From Acetobacter fabarum (GTDB lineage: Bacteria > Pseudomonadota > Alphaproteobacteria > Acetobacterales > Acetobacteraceae): a DNA stretch of 64,000 nucleotides. The first letter of the stretch is position 1. Each line of letters starts with the position of its first letter. The notes under the pieces are model-generated. The model searched no databases and had not been told where the DNA came from. It saw only the letters and a program-made list of their open reading frames with translations. Below are positions 54,122 through 63,192 of this stretch, in pieces. The position numbers were made by a program, and so were the translations under genes. The stretch lies in assembly GCF_011516925.1 (NCBI RefSeq), contig NZ_WOTG01000011.1:1-64000 (forward strand), in the 5' to 3' direction.

Positions 54122-54282
54122 GGCGCTGGCTCACGGACCTGCTTTCAGGCCGGCGGGACAACTTCAGGCTTAGGCGAGAACTGGGGCGCAAAGAGAGGCT
54201 TCTGCGAGACTGTCACGTGGAAATTCGTCGTTTGCATGAACTGATGATCAAGGCCGGTCGGTCTGTTGAGAGGAAGAAATGA
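54118..54282 (+). CDS. Small basic phage protein
   Basis: The 54-residue, Arg-rich helical product (RRWLTDLLSGRRDNFRLRRELGRKERLLRD) is probably a short coiled coil. Both ends overlap neighbouring genes by ATGA, which supports translation. No family was recognised. Confidence 0.55.
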   Translation: MRRWLTDLLSGRRDNFRLRRELGRKERLLRDCHVEIRRLHELMIKAGRSVERKK

Positions 54283-54491
54283 AGCAGCAAGGCAACAGTC
54301 ATTCCAACAGACGCCCGAAGCGCAATCGCCCGTTTCATGGAAGCAAGCAGACGTCAGACCACTCGGTATGGCTACGGGCCGCCCAGCACTATGCCTACAT
54401 GGCCCAAAGCGACCGGCGTCCTGGTATCCGTGTATGGGCTGCAGACCGGGCTGATGAGTGTATAGAGCGGGCGAACAGGGCCTGTGGCTGA
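54279..54491 (+). CDS. Small phage protein, unknown
   Basis: The 70-residue basic product (KQQGNSHSNRRPKRNRPFHGSKQTSDHSVWLRAAQHYAYMAQSDRRPG...) overlaps its neighbours at both ends. A disordered, basic N-terminal half is followed by a short helical part (RADECIERANRACG). No family was recognised. Confidence 0.5.
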   Translation: MKQQGNSHSNRRPKRNRPFHGSKQTSDHSVWLRAAQHYAYMAQSDRRPGIRVWAADRADECIERANRACG

Positions 54492-55152
54492 CTTTCGTAT
54501 CAAGGTCGATGTGAAGGCTGCTCAGAAGCAGCTTTCAGACATGGCCAAACAGATCCCATTTACTGCCTCTGTTGCGTTGAATGACCTGGCCTTGCAGGTC
54601 ATGCGCAAAGAGAACTCGGCCATGTCTGATATCTTCAAGGACCCGAGGCCTTTCACCCAGCGTGCCACACAGGTTGAGAAGAAGGCGAGTAAGTCAGATC
54701 TGACTGCGGTGGTTTCAATCAGGCCTGCACAGGATAAATACCTGTCTCCATATGAAACGGGTGGTGACCATTGGGTCGGTGCGAAAGGTGGGGACGGGGA
54801 TCTGCTCGTGCCTGTTGATGGCAAGACCGATGCCTATGGTCAGATACCAAGAGGGCTGATCAAGCGTCTGGTAGCGCGGCCTGATGTTTTTGTTGGGACT
54901 GTGCGTGGTATTCGCGGGATATGGCAGCGTCCGCCAACAGGTAATCAGCGTAGTGGCCAGCGCGGTACCAAAGGAAAGCTTGGGACTGTTGGTGGAAAAA
55001 GGACGGGGCTGAAGCTGCTCTATGTGTTCAAGTCCAACAGACCAGTCAGAAAGCGATTGGGCTTTGATCAGGTCGCACTCGAGTTGGTGCGGGAGCAGGG
55101 GACCAAGGCACTTGAGGCTGCCGTGGAAAAGGCGATCCGCTCGGCGCGGTGA
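54484..55152 (+). CDS. Minor tail protein Z-like (tail completion)
   Basis: The 222-residue product (GTG start) reads FRIKVDVKAAQKQLSDMAKQIPFTASVALNDLALQVMRKE at the N-terminus, like lambda gpZ-type proteins, and is basic in the middle and C-terminal parts. Proteins of this group connect the tail tube to the head. In lambda the Z gene lies after the capsid genes; here it stands before the terminase. The call is by general resemblance. Confidence 0.55.
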   Translation: MADFRIKVDVKAAQKQLSDMAKQIPFTASVALNDLALQVMRKENSAMSDIFKDPRPFTQRATQVEKKASKSDLTAVVSIRPAQDKYLSPYETGGDHWVGAKGGDGDLLVPVDGKTDAYGQIPRGLIKRLVARPDVFVGTVRGIRGIWQRPPTGNQRSGQRGTKGKLGTVGGKRTGLKLLYVFKSNRPVRKRLGFDQVALELVREQGTKALEAAVEKAIRSAR

Positions 55153-55303
55153 CCGGCACGTTGGCCCCTCCCACCACAGGGGGTCCCCCCCCCCTTCTTG
55201 GGTCCCTCCTGGGGGGTGCCCCGATCACGGGTATTGCGCGAGCTCGTTTGATCCCTAGCTAACAATTTTTTTTCGGGTTGCAGTTGCAGGTGGCAGTTTA
55301 GGC
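55153..55303. other. Gap before terminase, possible cos region
   Basis: There is no gene here. A run of 11 or so C (about 55184-55195), a G6 run (55211-55216) and nearby repeats of GGGTCCC/GGGTCCCTCC lie directly upstream of the small terminase gene, where lambda-like phages carry cos. A cleavage site cannot be read from sequence alone. Confidence 0.3.
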
Positions 55304-55876
55304 ATGAGTGCTGACACAATTAGCCAGAGTGAGGCGGCAAGGCGCGCGGGTGTAAGCCGGTCGGCAATTCAAAAACATCTTGCATCTGGAAGAATTATTT
55401 CAGAAGGCAACCGCGTAAATCTTGCCTCTTTTAATGAATGGCTCGATCTTAAAAAGGAGACACACTCAGGGGTGCAACCACCCCTGCCACCTGAGGTGCA
55501 ACCCCCGCCAGAGGTTGCACCTCAGGTGGTCAGTCTGGATCGTTCCAGTTCACCTGACCTTGAGCCACCGGCAGGCAGCCTGTTGGACATGAAATCAGCA
55601 TTGCTGCTTGAGCAGAATGCAAAGGCACGCATCAAGCAGTTGGATTTTGATGAGCGCTCCGGATCTGTGGTTGAAATTGCCGTTGTTACGGCCAGAGTGG
55701 GCAAGGAATACGCTGCTGTGCGGCGCAAACTTCTGGCGTTGCCAGCAGAGCATGCCCCTTCAGTCCACAGATGTAAAACAGTTGCAGACGTGCAGGAGAG
55801 GTTAAGGGTTCTCATCACACGAGCCCTGGAAGAACTGACCGCAGATGGAGGCTCTACGATACCCACAGGGGTATAA
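55304..55876 (+). CDS. Terminase small subunit (gpNu1-like)
   Basis: The 190-residue product has an N-terminal winged HTH (SQSEAARRAGVSRSAIQKHLASGRIISEGNRVNLASFNEWLDLKKE), a Pro-rich linker (about 60-100) and a helical C-terminal part that would bind the large subunit. This is the Nu1 layout: it recognises phage DNA for packaging. It overlaps the large-subunit gene by 32 bases. Confidence 0.8.
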   Translation: MSADTISQSEAARRAGVSRSAIQKHLASGRIISEGNRVNLASFNEWLDLKKETHSGVQPPLPPEVQPPPEVAPQVVSLDRSSSPDLEPPAGSLLDMKSALLLEQNAKARIKQLDFDERSGSVVEIAVVTARVGKEYAAVRRKLLALPAEHAPSVHRCKTVADVQERLRVLITRALEELTADGGSTIPTGV

Positions 55877-57857
55877 GAATTTTGTCGCTGCTCTGGTGGC
55901 GCAACGGCAGGCCAACCTTAAGCCCCCGCCCAAACTCTCCCTGAGCGAATGGGCCGCTGAATATGCTGTCCTTTCAGCAGAGACCAGTGCGCAAACAGGT
56001 AAGTTTGAAGCCTTCGCGTATCAGGTTGGCATCATGGATGCCTTCACAGATCCCACTGTGGAGAAGATCTCGGTCATGAAGTCAGCCCGCGTGGGCTACA
56101 CCAAGATACTTGACCACGCCATTGGCTACTATCTGCATCAGGACCCATCACCCATTTTGATGGTGCAGCCGCGTGAGAGCGATGCGGAGAGTTACAGCAA
56201 GTCCGAAATTGCGCCCATGTTGCGTGATACTCCCGAGCTTGCGGCACTAACAGGAGACCCAAAGGCCAAGAGCAGCGAAAATACACTGCTAAAAAAGACC
56301 CTTCTCAATGGGTCCTCCCTTACCCTCGTGGGAGCAAACAGCCCGGGCGGTTTTCGTCGTATCACCGTGCGTATCGTGCTGTTTGACGAGGTAGATGGTT
56401 ACCCAGTGGGTGGCGCTGGTTCAGAGGGCGATCAGATCGCCCTTGGGTCCAAACGAGCAGAGACCTACTGGAACCGGCTGATAGCCTTGGGGTCCACTCC
56501 TACTGTTGCTGGCATAAGCCGTATTGAGCGCTCGTTTGATCAAGGCGATGGCCGCTACTATCACGTGCCATGCCCGCATTGTCATGAGTTCCAGGCACTG
56601 GAATGGGGCGGTCCAGACACACCTTATGGCATAAAATGGGATCAGGACGCGGATGGCCATCACCTGCCAGAGACTGCCCATTATGTGTGCAAGCACTGCG
56701 GCTGCGTCATTGATGAAGCTGAAAAGGCAGACATGGTTGCCCATGGGAAATGGGTGGCCTCACGTCCGTTCAAAGGCCACGCCTCGTTCCATATCTGGGC
56801 AGGGTATTCTCTGTTTCCGAATGCTGCGTGGTCAAAATTGGTGGCCGAATGGCTGGAGGTTAAAGACAAACCACTAGAGCGCCAAACTTTCATCAATACA
56901 GCACTTGGTCTGCCATATGAGGACAGGGGCGACGGCGCACTGAATGAAATTGCTCTCGTTGCCAGAGTAGAGACTTGGCCGGGTGAAGTTCCTGATGGTG
57001 TGGTACTGATCACCGTTGGTGGGGACGTGCAAGATGACCGTGTTGAGCTGGAGTTTGTAGGTTGGGGCCGAAACGAAGAGCGGTGGTCTATCGCCCATAT
57101 CGTTATTGAGGGTGATCCTGATGGGCCTGAGCTATGGAACAGGGTTGATGAAGCGTTAAAGCGGCACTGGTTCAGGGCTGATGGCAGGCCTTTCTCCGTC
57201 ATGGCAGCATGCATAGATTCCGGCGGGCACCATACCCAGAAGGTCTATGAGTTCTGTCGTGCGCGTCTCGGGCGAAAAATATGGGCCGTCAAAGGGGAGT
57301 CCGCACGCGGTGGTGCACGCTCCCCCGTATGGCCGACCAAGCGCCCCACATCGCGCAGCAAGGCCAGCTTTCGGCCCATCATCATAGGCGTCAATGCGGC
57401 CAAGGATGTCATCCGGAGCCGCCTGCACCTTGCTTTGCCTGAACCGGGGCAACCGGCACCCGGTTACATGCATTTTCCCGCAGACCGGGACATTAACTAC
57501 TTCGCCCAGCTGCTGGCCGAACGATCAGTCAGAAAGCACAAAAACGGCCAGATATACCGTGTGTGGGAGCAAATTCCCGGCCGCGCCAACGAAGCCCTTG
57601 ACCTTGCCGTGTACAGCTACGCAGCCCTGTGTGGTCTGATTTATCGAGGTTTCTCTTTGAACAAACGTGCAGACCTCATGGAGCAGGAACGGGCCAGCGG
57701 GCACGTACCTTTTGAGACCAGAGAAAACCCACCCGAAGAGGCCCGGAAATCTGCACCATCACAGCGAACTCAGGCAAGACCGGGCCAGAGAAAAACTGAT
57801 GCGGCGCCTGCAAAGCCCATAACCACAGGTCCCCGTCGATCACGCTGGAATTACTAA
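55845..57857 (+). CDS. Terminase large subunit (GpA family)
   Basis: The 670-residue packaging motor and nuclease has a Walker A-like SARVGYTK (80-87) and Walker B RIVLFDEVDGY (about 176-186) in the ATPase domain. A zinc-like CPHCHEF...CKHCGC is inserted around 248-290. The RNase H-like nuclease starts with VLITVGGDVQDDR (D394) and continues with CIDSGGHHTQKVYEF. The length and order match lambda gpA. It is coupled to the next gene by a one-base overlap. Confidence 0.92.
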   Translation: MEALRYPQGYKNFVAALVAQRQANLKPPPKLSLSEWAAEYAVLSAETSAQTGKFEAFAYQVGIMDAFTDPTVEKISVMKSARVGYTKILDHAIGYYLHQDPSPILMVQPRESDAESYSKSEIAPMLRDTPELAALTGDPKAKSSENTLLKKTLLNGSSLTLVGANSPGGFRRITVRIVLFDEVDGYPVGGAGSEGDQIALGSKRAETYWNRLIALGSTPTVAGISRIERSFDQGDGRYYHVPCPHCHEFQALEWGGPDTPYGIKWDQDADGHHLPETAHYVCKHCGCVIDEAEKADMVAHGKWVASRPFKGHASFHIWAGYSLFPNAAWSKLVAEWLEVKDKPLERQTFINTALGLPYEDRGDGALNEIALVARVETWPGEVPDGVVLITVGGDVQDDRVELEFVGWGRNEERWSIAHIVIEGDPDGPELWNRVDEALKRHWFRADGRPFSVMAACIDSGGHHTQKVYEFCRARLGRKIWAVKGESARGGARSPVWPTKRPTSRSKASFRPIIIGVNAAKDVIRSRLHLALPEPGQPAPGYMHFPADRDINYFAQLLAERSVRKHKNGQIYRVWEQIPGRANEALDLAVYSYAALCGLIYRGFSLNKRADLMEQERASGHVPFETRENPPEEARKSAPSQRTQARPGQRKTDAAPAKPITTGPRRSRWNY

Positions 57858-58129
57858 TGGCAAAATCTGTCTTTCCTGTGCCCCGGGGCACCTATGCAGG
57901 CATGACGGAGGCACAGGTTACCCAAGCCCGCAATGCGGCGCAGCAGGCCCTTTTGTCTCTGCTCAATGGAACACGGCCCATGTCAGCTGGCTACAATCAG
58001 GGTGATGGTGGCCGGAACGTATCATTTGCTGGCGCTTCTGAAGCTCAACTCCGTAACAACCTGCGTGAACTGAACACCCTCTTGGGGGTAAGCACCTCAC
58101 GGCGGGCGATGAGGATACGCTACCGTTGA
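57857..58129 (+). CDS. Head-tail joining protein (gpW-like)
   Basis: The 90-residue helical product (TEAQVTQARNAAQQALLSLLNGTRP... EAQLRNNLRELNTLLG) lies between terminase and portal, where lambda has W. gpW-type proteins plug the portal ring. Its stop overlaps the portal start. Confidence 0.8.
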   Translation: MAKSVFPVPRGTYAGMTEAQVTQARNAAQQALLSLLNGTRPMSAGYNQGDGGRNVSFAGASEAQLRNNLRELNTLLGVSTSRRAMRIRYR

Positions 58130-59781
58130 AAAAACCCGGACTGTTACGCCGCGCCTGGAACAGCCTGAGCGGTTCAGGTGCAGGTCAGGGTGCAAAGGCT
58201 TCATTTCCCATGACGTTGCCCGGCAACTGGATGGGGGGCATGGGCGGTATGTTCGCCTATGACGGCGCGGACATGATGGGCAATGAAAGCTCAGAATGGA
58301 ACCCATGGCTGCGCTCTCCTGATGCGGAGATCAATCTCGACCGTGACCGCATGGTTGCTCGTGCGCGGGACCTGTTCCGTAATGACGGGTGGGCACGTGG
58401 AAGCATCAACCGCATTACCGACAATGTGGTAGGCGCCCAGTTCCGCTTGGTTGCCAAGCCTGACTATCGTGCTTTGAAAGGGCGATATGGCAAAGCATTT
58501 GATGCCGTGTGGTTTCGTGAGTTCAGGCAGGCTGCGGAAGCTGAATGGCGCATGTGGTCAGAAAACCCTCTGCTTTTTTGTGATGCGGCCCAAAAGCTGA
58601 CAATTACCCAGCTCTTTCGTCTGGCCTTCATGCATCAGATGAAAGACGGAGAAGCTCTGGGCGTCATGCGCTGGCTACCGGAGCGGATAGAGCAGGGGGC
58701 CGATTACGCGACTGCCCTTCAGCTCATTCACCCGGACCGGCTCTCCAACCCGTACCAGCAGATGGATACGCATACGATGCGTGGCGGGGTGGAAATAGAC
58801 GATAATGGGGCGCACATCGCCTATCATATCCGCCAGGCCCACCAATTCGATTATTTCGATGCGGTGGAAAGCATGATCTGGGACCGCATACCCCGCTTTA
58901 CTCCGTGGGGGCGTTCCATTGTCGTACATTCCTATGACTTTGATGATGCAGGCCAGCATCGCGGGCTGAGTGTGTTTATTCCTATTCTGAACCGCTTTCG
59001 CATGCTTGGACGGTACGATCAGGCCGAACTCCAGCAAGCCCTTGTCCAGACCATTTTCGCCACGTTTGTGCAAAGCCCGTACGATCCCGAAGATGTGCGG
59101 TCCGGCATGGAAGATGGCGAACTGACCGAATACCAGAACCTGCGGGAAGGCTGGCATAAGGATAACCCCCTGACTATTGGCGGTGTCCGGGTGCCGGTCA
59201 TGCCGCCAGGCGAAGAGGTAAAAACTGTTGCGTCCACAAGACCAAACAGCGGTTTTGATGCCTTTCAGAGTGCCTTTCTTCGTAATTTTGCAGCCGCTAT
59301 TGGCACTTCTGCCGAACAGTTGAGCATGGATTATTCCAAGACGAACTACAGTTCCTCTCGCTCATCTATGCTGGAAATGTGGAAGACTATGAACCGCCGG
59401 CGGGGCGACTTTGCTGTCAGTTTTGCCAACCCGGTTTACTGCTCGGTTCTGGAAGAGATGTTCGACCAGAAGCGCCTGCCACTCCCCAATAATGCACCGG
59501 ATTTTCTTGAAGCCCGGACAGCTTACTCCCGGTGCCACTGGATTGGCCCAGGTCGTGGGTGGGTTGACCCGGTGTCCGAACGGCAAGGTGCCGTGCTGGG
59601 GCTGGATGCAGGTTTTGGCACGCTTGAACGCGAATGCGCCGAGCAGGGTCTTGATTATGAAGAGGTGCTCGATCAGCGTACCGCTGAACGGCAGATGATG
59701 AAAGAGCGCGGGCTTCCATTCCCACAGTGGGCCGTGGGGGCGCCTGTGAACCAGACAACACAAACACCGGATCCACAATGA
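58126..59781 (+). CDS. Portal protein (lambda gpB family)
   Basis: The 551-residue product starts with TTG at 58126, overlapping the gpW-like stop. DRDRMVARARDLFRNDGWARGSINRITDNVVGAQFRLVAKPDY is the conserved N-terminal region of lambda-type portals, with VHSYDFDDAGQHRGLSVFIPILNRFRMLGRYDQAEL in the middle. It forms the dodecameric DNA channel of the capsid. The length is close to gpB. Confidence 0.92.
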   Translation: MKKPGLLRRAWNSLSGSGAGQGAKASFPMTLPGNWMGGMGGMFAYDGADMMGNESSEWNPWLRSPDAEINLDRDRMVARARDLFRNDGWARGSINRITDNVVGAQFRLVAKPDYRALKGRYGKAFDAVWFREFRQAAEAEWRMWSENPLLFCDAAQKLTITQLFRLAFMHQMKDGEALGVMRWLPERIEQGADYATALQLIHPDRLSNPYQQMDTHTMRGGVEIDDNGAHIAYHIRQAHQFDYFDAVESMIWDRIPRFTPWGRSIVVHSYDFDDAGQHRGLSVFIPILNRFRMLGRYDQAELQQALVQTIFATFVQSPYDPEDVRSGMEDGELTEYQNLREGWHKDNPLTIGGVRVPVMPPGEEVKTVASTRPNSGFDAFQSAFLRNFAAAIGTSAEQLSMDYSKTNYSSSRSSMLEMWKTMNRRRGDFAVSFANPVYCSVLEEMFDQKRLPLPNNAPDFLEARTAYSRCHWIGPGRGWVDPVSERQGAVLGLDAGFGTLERECAEQGLDYEEVLDQRTAERQMMKERGLPFPQWAVGAPVNQTTQTPDPQ

Positions 59782-60641
59782 GCCGCCTTCCACACCTTGC
59801 ACAGCGGATGTTCAATACACCCATTGCCATCCATCCGCAGAAAGCCGAGATCGTTGTAGCGGCCTTGGCGGACCGTCTGGGCATTGCACATATGTTCCAT
59901 GATGGCCGGTCCATTGCCATGGGGCCGGGCATGATTGCTCTGGACGAAACAGACCGCGCCGCCGAAAAAGCCTATGACGTAGTGGCTGGTGTTGCGGTTA
60001 TCCCCATTCAGGGCACGCTGGTGCAAAAACTGAATAGCCTTCGCCCTTTTTCAGGCATGACTGGCTATGATGGCATCCGCCTCAACTTTCTTGACGCCCT
60101 GAATGACAAGTCAGTCAAAGCCATTGTGCTCGATATTGACAGTCCAGGTGGGGAAGTGGCCGGCTGCTTTGATCTGGTGGATCTCATCTTTCAGGCTCGT
60201 GGGCAAAAGCCCATTCATGCCATTCTGGATGAGAATGCCTTCAGCGCTGCCTATGCGCTGGCCTCGGCGGCAGACCGTATCACTGTGCCGCGCACGGGTG
60301 GTACCGGCTCCATAGGCGTCATTCTTATGCATGTTGACCTCTCACAATCGCTTTCCAAGGCGGGGGTGGTGGTCACAATGGTGCGGTATGGCGCTTACAA
60401 AGCGGAAGGCTCCGAATATGAGAGCCTGTCTGAAGGCGCACTGGCCCGTATCCAAGCCGATATTGACCAGATGGGCACACTGTTCTGCGAAACGGTTGCC
60501 CGCAACCGGGGGTTGAAAACCTCGGTCGTAAAAGGGTTTGAGGCACGCACATTCATGGGGGCTTCCGGGGTTTCCACCGGACTAGCCGACCAAGTGTGCG
60601 CACCCGACGCAGCTTTTGCAAACCTCATCCGCTCTCTCTGA
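59778..60641 (+). CDS. Prohead protease, S49/ClpP-like (gpC family)
   Basis: The 287-residue serine protease has VKAIVLDIDSPGGEVAGCFDL, the catalytic Ser in DENAFSAAYALASAAD and the catalytic Lys in VRYGAYKAEGSEYE. It processes the portal or scaffold during capsid maturation. The start at 59778 overlaps the portal stop (ATGA). Unlike lambda gpC, the scaffold part is not fused; it lies in the next gene. Confidence 0.9.
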   Translation: MSRLPHLAQRMFNTPIAIHPQKAEIVVAALADRLGIAHMFHDGRSIAMGPGMIALDETDRAAEKAYDVVAGVAVIPIQGTLVQKLNSLRPFSGMTGYDGIRLNFLDALNDKSVKAIVLDIDSPGGEVAGCFDLVDLIFQARGQKPIHAILDENAFSAAYALASAADRITVPRTGGTGSIGVILMHVDLSQSLSKAGVVVTMVRYGAYKAEGSEYESLSEGALARIQADIDQMGTLFCETVARNRGLKTSVVKGFEARTFMGASGVSTGLADQVCAPDAAFANLIRSL

Positions 60642-60677
60642 CCTGCGCATGTGCAGTCTGTTCAAGGATATACCCGA

Positions 60678-61358
60678 ATGGCGAAATCACGCCTGAAGAG
60701 TGCTCTCTCGTTCTCTCACCTGATTGGTGGCGCATCAGCAGGCCGCAGTGCTCGCCGCGCTGAGGATGATGATCAGGAAAATAACGCCCCTCCCGGTGCC
60801 GATGATGGTGATCCGGAAGATGATGGCAACGCCACACCGTCTGGTCGCCGCCGTGCCCGTGGTGATGATGACGACACCAACCCCGGTGACGACAATCAGG
60901 ACAATGACCCCTCTGGCCGCCGTGCGCGTGGGGATGACGGCAATGATGATGACGACAACGCCACGCCATCTGGCCGCAGCCGTGCCCGTGGGGACGATGA
61001 TGGAGATCCGGAAGATGATGAAGACGACGAAGAAGATAATGACGACCCCAAAGCCCGGGCAGCCCGTGCGCGGGAGCGTGCCCGCTGTGCCGCCATCTTT
61101 GCAACCAAGGCTGCAGCGGATCGGCCAGACCTTGCCGCTCACCTTGCCTTCAACACGTCACTTCCTCGGTCTGAGGCCAAAGTCCTTTTAAAAGCAGCGG
61201 CAAAAGGGACATCTCGCCGCGGGGGCGCGCTGGCTGATGCCATGGCCCAGTTTGGCCAGCAGCGTGTGAGCGCCAGCGCTCCCGGCATGTCGCGCCAGGC
61301 CAGCATTGATGCCGGTTGGGATGCCGCAGCGAAGCGCGCAGGCGTTACCCGCAAGTAA
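60678..61358 (+). CDS. Scaffold-like protein with acidic D/R repeats
   Basis: The 226-residue product has a short basic N-terminus. It then carries about 100 residues of repeated acidic blocks separated by SGRRARGDD-type units, and a C-terminal helical domain (RPDLAAHLAFNTSLPRSEAKVLLKAAAKG) like the tail of many phage S49 proteases. AAGGA lies 9 bases before the ATG at 60678. The position (after C, before D) and the charge pattern suggest a scaffolding protein equivalent to lambda Nu3. Confidence 0.7.
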   Translation: MAKSRLKSALSFSHLIGGASAGRSARRAEDDDQENNAPPGADDGDPEDDGNATPSGRRRARGDDDDTNPGDDNQDNDPSGRRARGDDGNDDDDNATPSGRSRARGDDDGDPEDDEDDEEDNDDPKARAARARERARCAAIFATKAAADRPDLAAHLAFNTSLPRSEAKVLLKAAAKGTSRRGGALADAMAQFGQQRVSASAPGMSRQASIDAGWDAAAKRAGVTRK

Positions 61359-61394
61359 TTCTTCCACCACTTTGGAAAAGCAAAGGCGGCCCAC

Positions 61395-62051
61395 ATGGTC
61401 AGTCCTGTTCTGAACGAACATTTTTACACTGGTGCCTTCCTTGTCCGTGAAGCCAATGGCTATCTCTCACGCGACAAAGGGGAGCTGGTAAACGAAACCT
61501 CGGCCGATATTTCATTTGAGGCCGGGCTTGTCCTCAGTGATGTCTCGACAGTCATTGCCGACTTTGTGGTGGGTGGCAGCAATACTGGCAATGGGACCAT
61601 CGGATCGATTACCGTTGCAGCAGGCACAAAGCCCTCCAATTACGAAATCGCGTTTACGGATGCGACAAACTACACCGTTTCCGGGCCGGATGGCTCACAG
61701 ATTGGGGTAGGGGTAGCAGGCACTGCGCTCGATGTAGGGGGGCTGTCCTTCACTGTATCCGCAGGAACCACGGCCTTTGTTGCCGGGGACACGTTCACCA
61801 TTGTTGTCGTACCCGGTGGCCCCAAGCAGTACGTACCTTATACGGGGGCGGCAGCAGCTGCCGCTGTGCTGTTTGATCGTGTGTATGTCGAGGCCGAAAC
61901 GGCCCGGCACGTAGCCGTTGTCTCACGTCTGGCAGAAGTTAACGAACAGGAGCTCTGCTGGGATCCTGCCGTTACGAGTGCAGCCAATGTTGCAACGCTA
62001 CAGTCCGAAGCGCTGAACCAGCTGGCCGTCGCAGGTATTGTTGCGCGCTAA
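61395..62051 (+). CDS. Head decoration protein (gpD-like)
   Basis: The 218-residue product opens with NEHFYTGAFLVREANGYLSRDKGEL, typical of gpD-type stabilisers, and ends FDRVYVEAETARHVAVVSRLAEVNEQELCWD. Between them lies an inserted beta-rich domain (~55-130; GTIGSITVAAGTKPSNYEIAF...), making it longer than lambda gpD (110 residues). It trims the capsid surface after expansion. Confidence 0.8.
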   Translation: MVSPVLNEHFYTGAFLVREANGYLSRDKGELVNETSADISFEAGLVLSDVSTVIADFVVGGSNTGNGTIGSITVAAGTKPSNYEIAFTDATNYTVSGPDGSQIGVGVAGTALDVGGLSFTVSAGTTAFVAGDTFTIVVVPGGPKQYVPYTGAAAAAAVLFDRVYVEAETARHVAVVSRLAEVNEQELCWDPAVTSAANVATLQSEALNQLAVAGIVAR

Positions 62052-62100
62052 GGCGCGCTTTACCTCGTTTCTTTTTCACCTGAAGCAATAGCTCTGCATC

Positions 62101-62132
62101 AAACCGACAGCATGAAGGCTGTCGGTTTTTTT
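62101..62132 (+). terminator. Terminator between decoration and capsid genes
   Basis: An 11-bp perfect stem (62101-62111 with 62118-62128) and a 6-nt loop are followed by T7. It may lower readthrough or set the ratio of capsid to upstream products. Confidence 0.85.
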
Positions 62133-62151
62133 GTGAGCTCAGGATTGGCAT

Positions 62152-63186
62152 ATGAGTATTCTTGACGTCTTCCGGCAGGATCCGTTTACCTCCATTTCTC
62201 TCACAAGTTATGTGGACCGGGTCCCCTTCCTGCCGACTGGCATTGGTGATCTTGGTCTTTTTGAAGATCTGCCTATTCGGACCACGGCACTCGCGGTCGA
62301 ACACCGCGATCAGCAGCTGATCGTTATTCCGACCAGTGACCGTGGTGCCCCCCTTACCGAACGCCGTACGGAAAAGCGCAAGATGCGCTATTTTGAGGCG
62401 CCACGTCTGGCCCATGGCGATACTGTTTACGCCACGGAATTGCAGAACGTGCGTGAATTCGGGACGGAATCCGTGCTGATGCAGGTCCAGACCGAAGTGG
62501 CGCGCCGTCTGTCCGGCCCAACCGGTCTTACGGCCAACATGGAATACACTTGGGAGTTGCACCGGCTTGCAGCAGTTCAGGGGCTTCTGCTGGACGCGGA
62601 CGGCACACTGCTCTTTGACTGGGCAAAAGAGTTTGGCATCACACGCCCGAAGGAAATTGGCTTCAACCTTGATGCGGCTGATCCTGTGCTGGGTAGCCTG
62701 CGCCAGCAGTGTAACAAAATCGTGCGGTATATGGCACGTCAGGCGCAGGGGGCATGGCTTCCCTCCACCCGTGTCATGGCCATGTGCGGCGATGACTTCT
62801 GGGATTATCTGATTGCCCATAAAGACGTTCTGACCACCTACTTCAACTGGGAAGCCGCGCGTGAACTGCGCAAGGGTACCGCGTTTGAAGCCATGGATTT
62901 TGGCGGGATCAGCTGGTTCAACTATCGTGGCTCGAACGACAACTCCACCATTGCGGTACCCACTGACAAGGTGAAGTTCTTCCCTCAAGGAGCTCCCGGC
63001 GTGTTCCAGCGCGCACTGGCTCCGGGGGAGGCAGTGGAATGGGTCAATACCCTCGGCCGTCCCATTTACATCATTCCTATTTTTGACCGTGACCGTAATT
63101 TCTGGTGGCGTATGGAGGCCTATTCCTACCCGCTGCATATTTGCACACGTCCAGAAATCCTGATGTCTGGCCGTCTCGGCGGCTGA
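62152..63186 (+). CDS. Major capsid protein (lambda gpE family)
   Basis: The 344-residue product has VFRQDPFTSISLTSYVDRVPFLPTGIGDLGLFEDLPIRT at the N-terminus and GVFQRALAPGEAVEWVNTLGRPIYI near the C-terminus, the pattern of gpE-type HK97-fold capsid proteins. The length matches gpE (341). It follows the terminator, so it may have its own promoter; none was clearly seen in the 20 bases between. Confidence 0.92.
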   Translation: MSILDVFRQDPFTSISLTSYVDRVPFLPTGIGDLGLFEDLPIRTTALAVEHRDQQLIVIPTSDRGAPLTERRTEKRKMRYFEAPRLAHGDTVYATELQNVREFGTESVLMQVQTEVARRLSGPTGLTANMEYTWELHRLAAVQGLLLDADGTLLFDWAKEFGITRPKEIGFNLDAADPVLGSLRQQCNKIVRYMARQAQGAWLPSTRVMAMCGDDFWDYLIAHKDVLTTYFNWEAARELRKGTAFEAMDFGGISWFNYRGSNDNSTIAVPTDKVKFFPQGAPGVFQRALAPGEAVEWVNTLGRPIYIIPIFDRDRNFWWRMEAYSYPLHICTRPEILMSGRLGG

Positions 63187-63192
63187 GTAGCC

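Noticed and set aside
60625-61104. His/Gly-rich and Ile/Thr-rich frames opposite the acidic scaffold gene
   Set aside because: They are mirror images of the Asp-rich repeats and have no independent support.
61972-63138. 388-residue open frame opposite the major capsid gene
   Set aside because: It is antisense to gpE and runs through the terminator hairpin; it is a shadow of GC-rich coding sequence.
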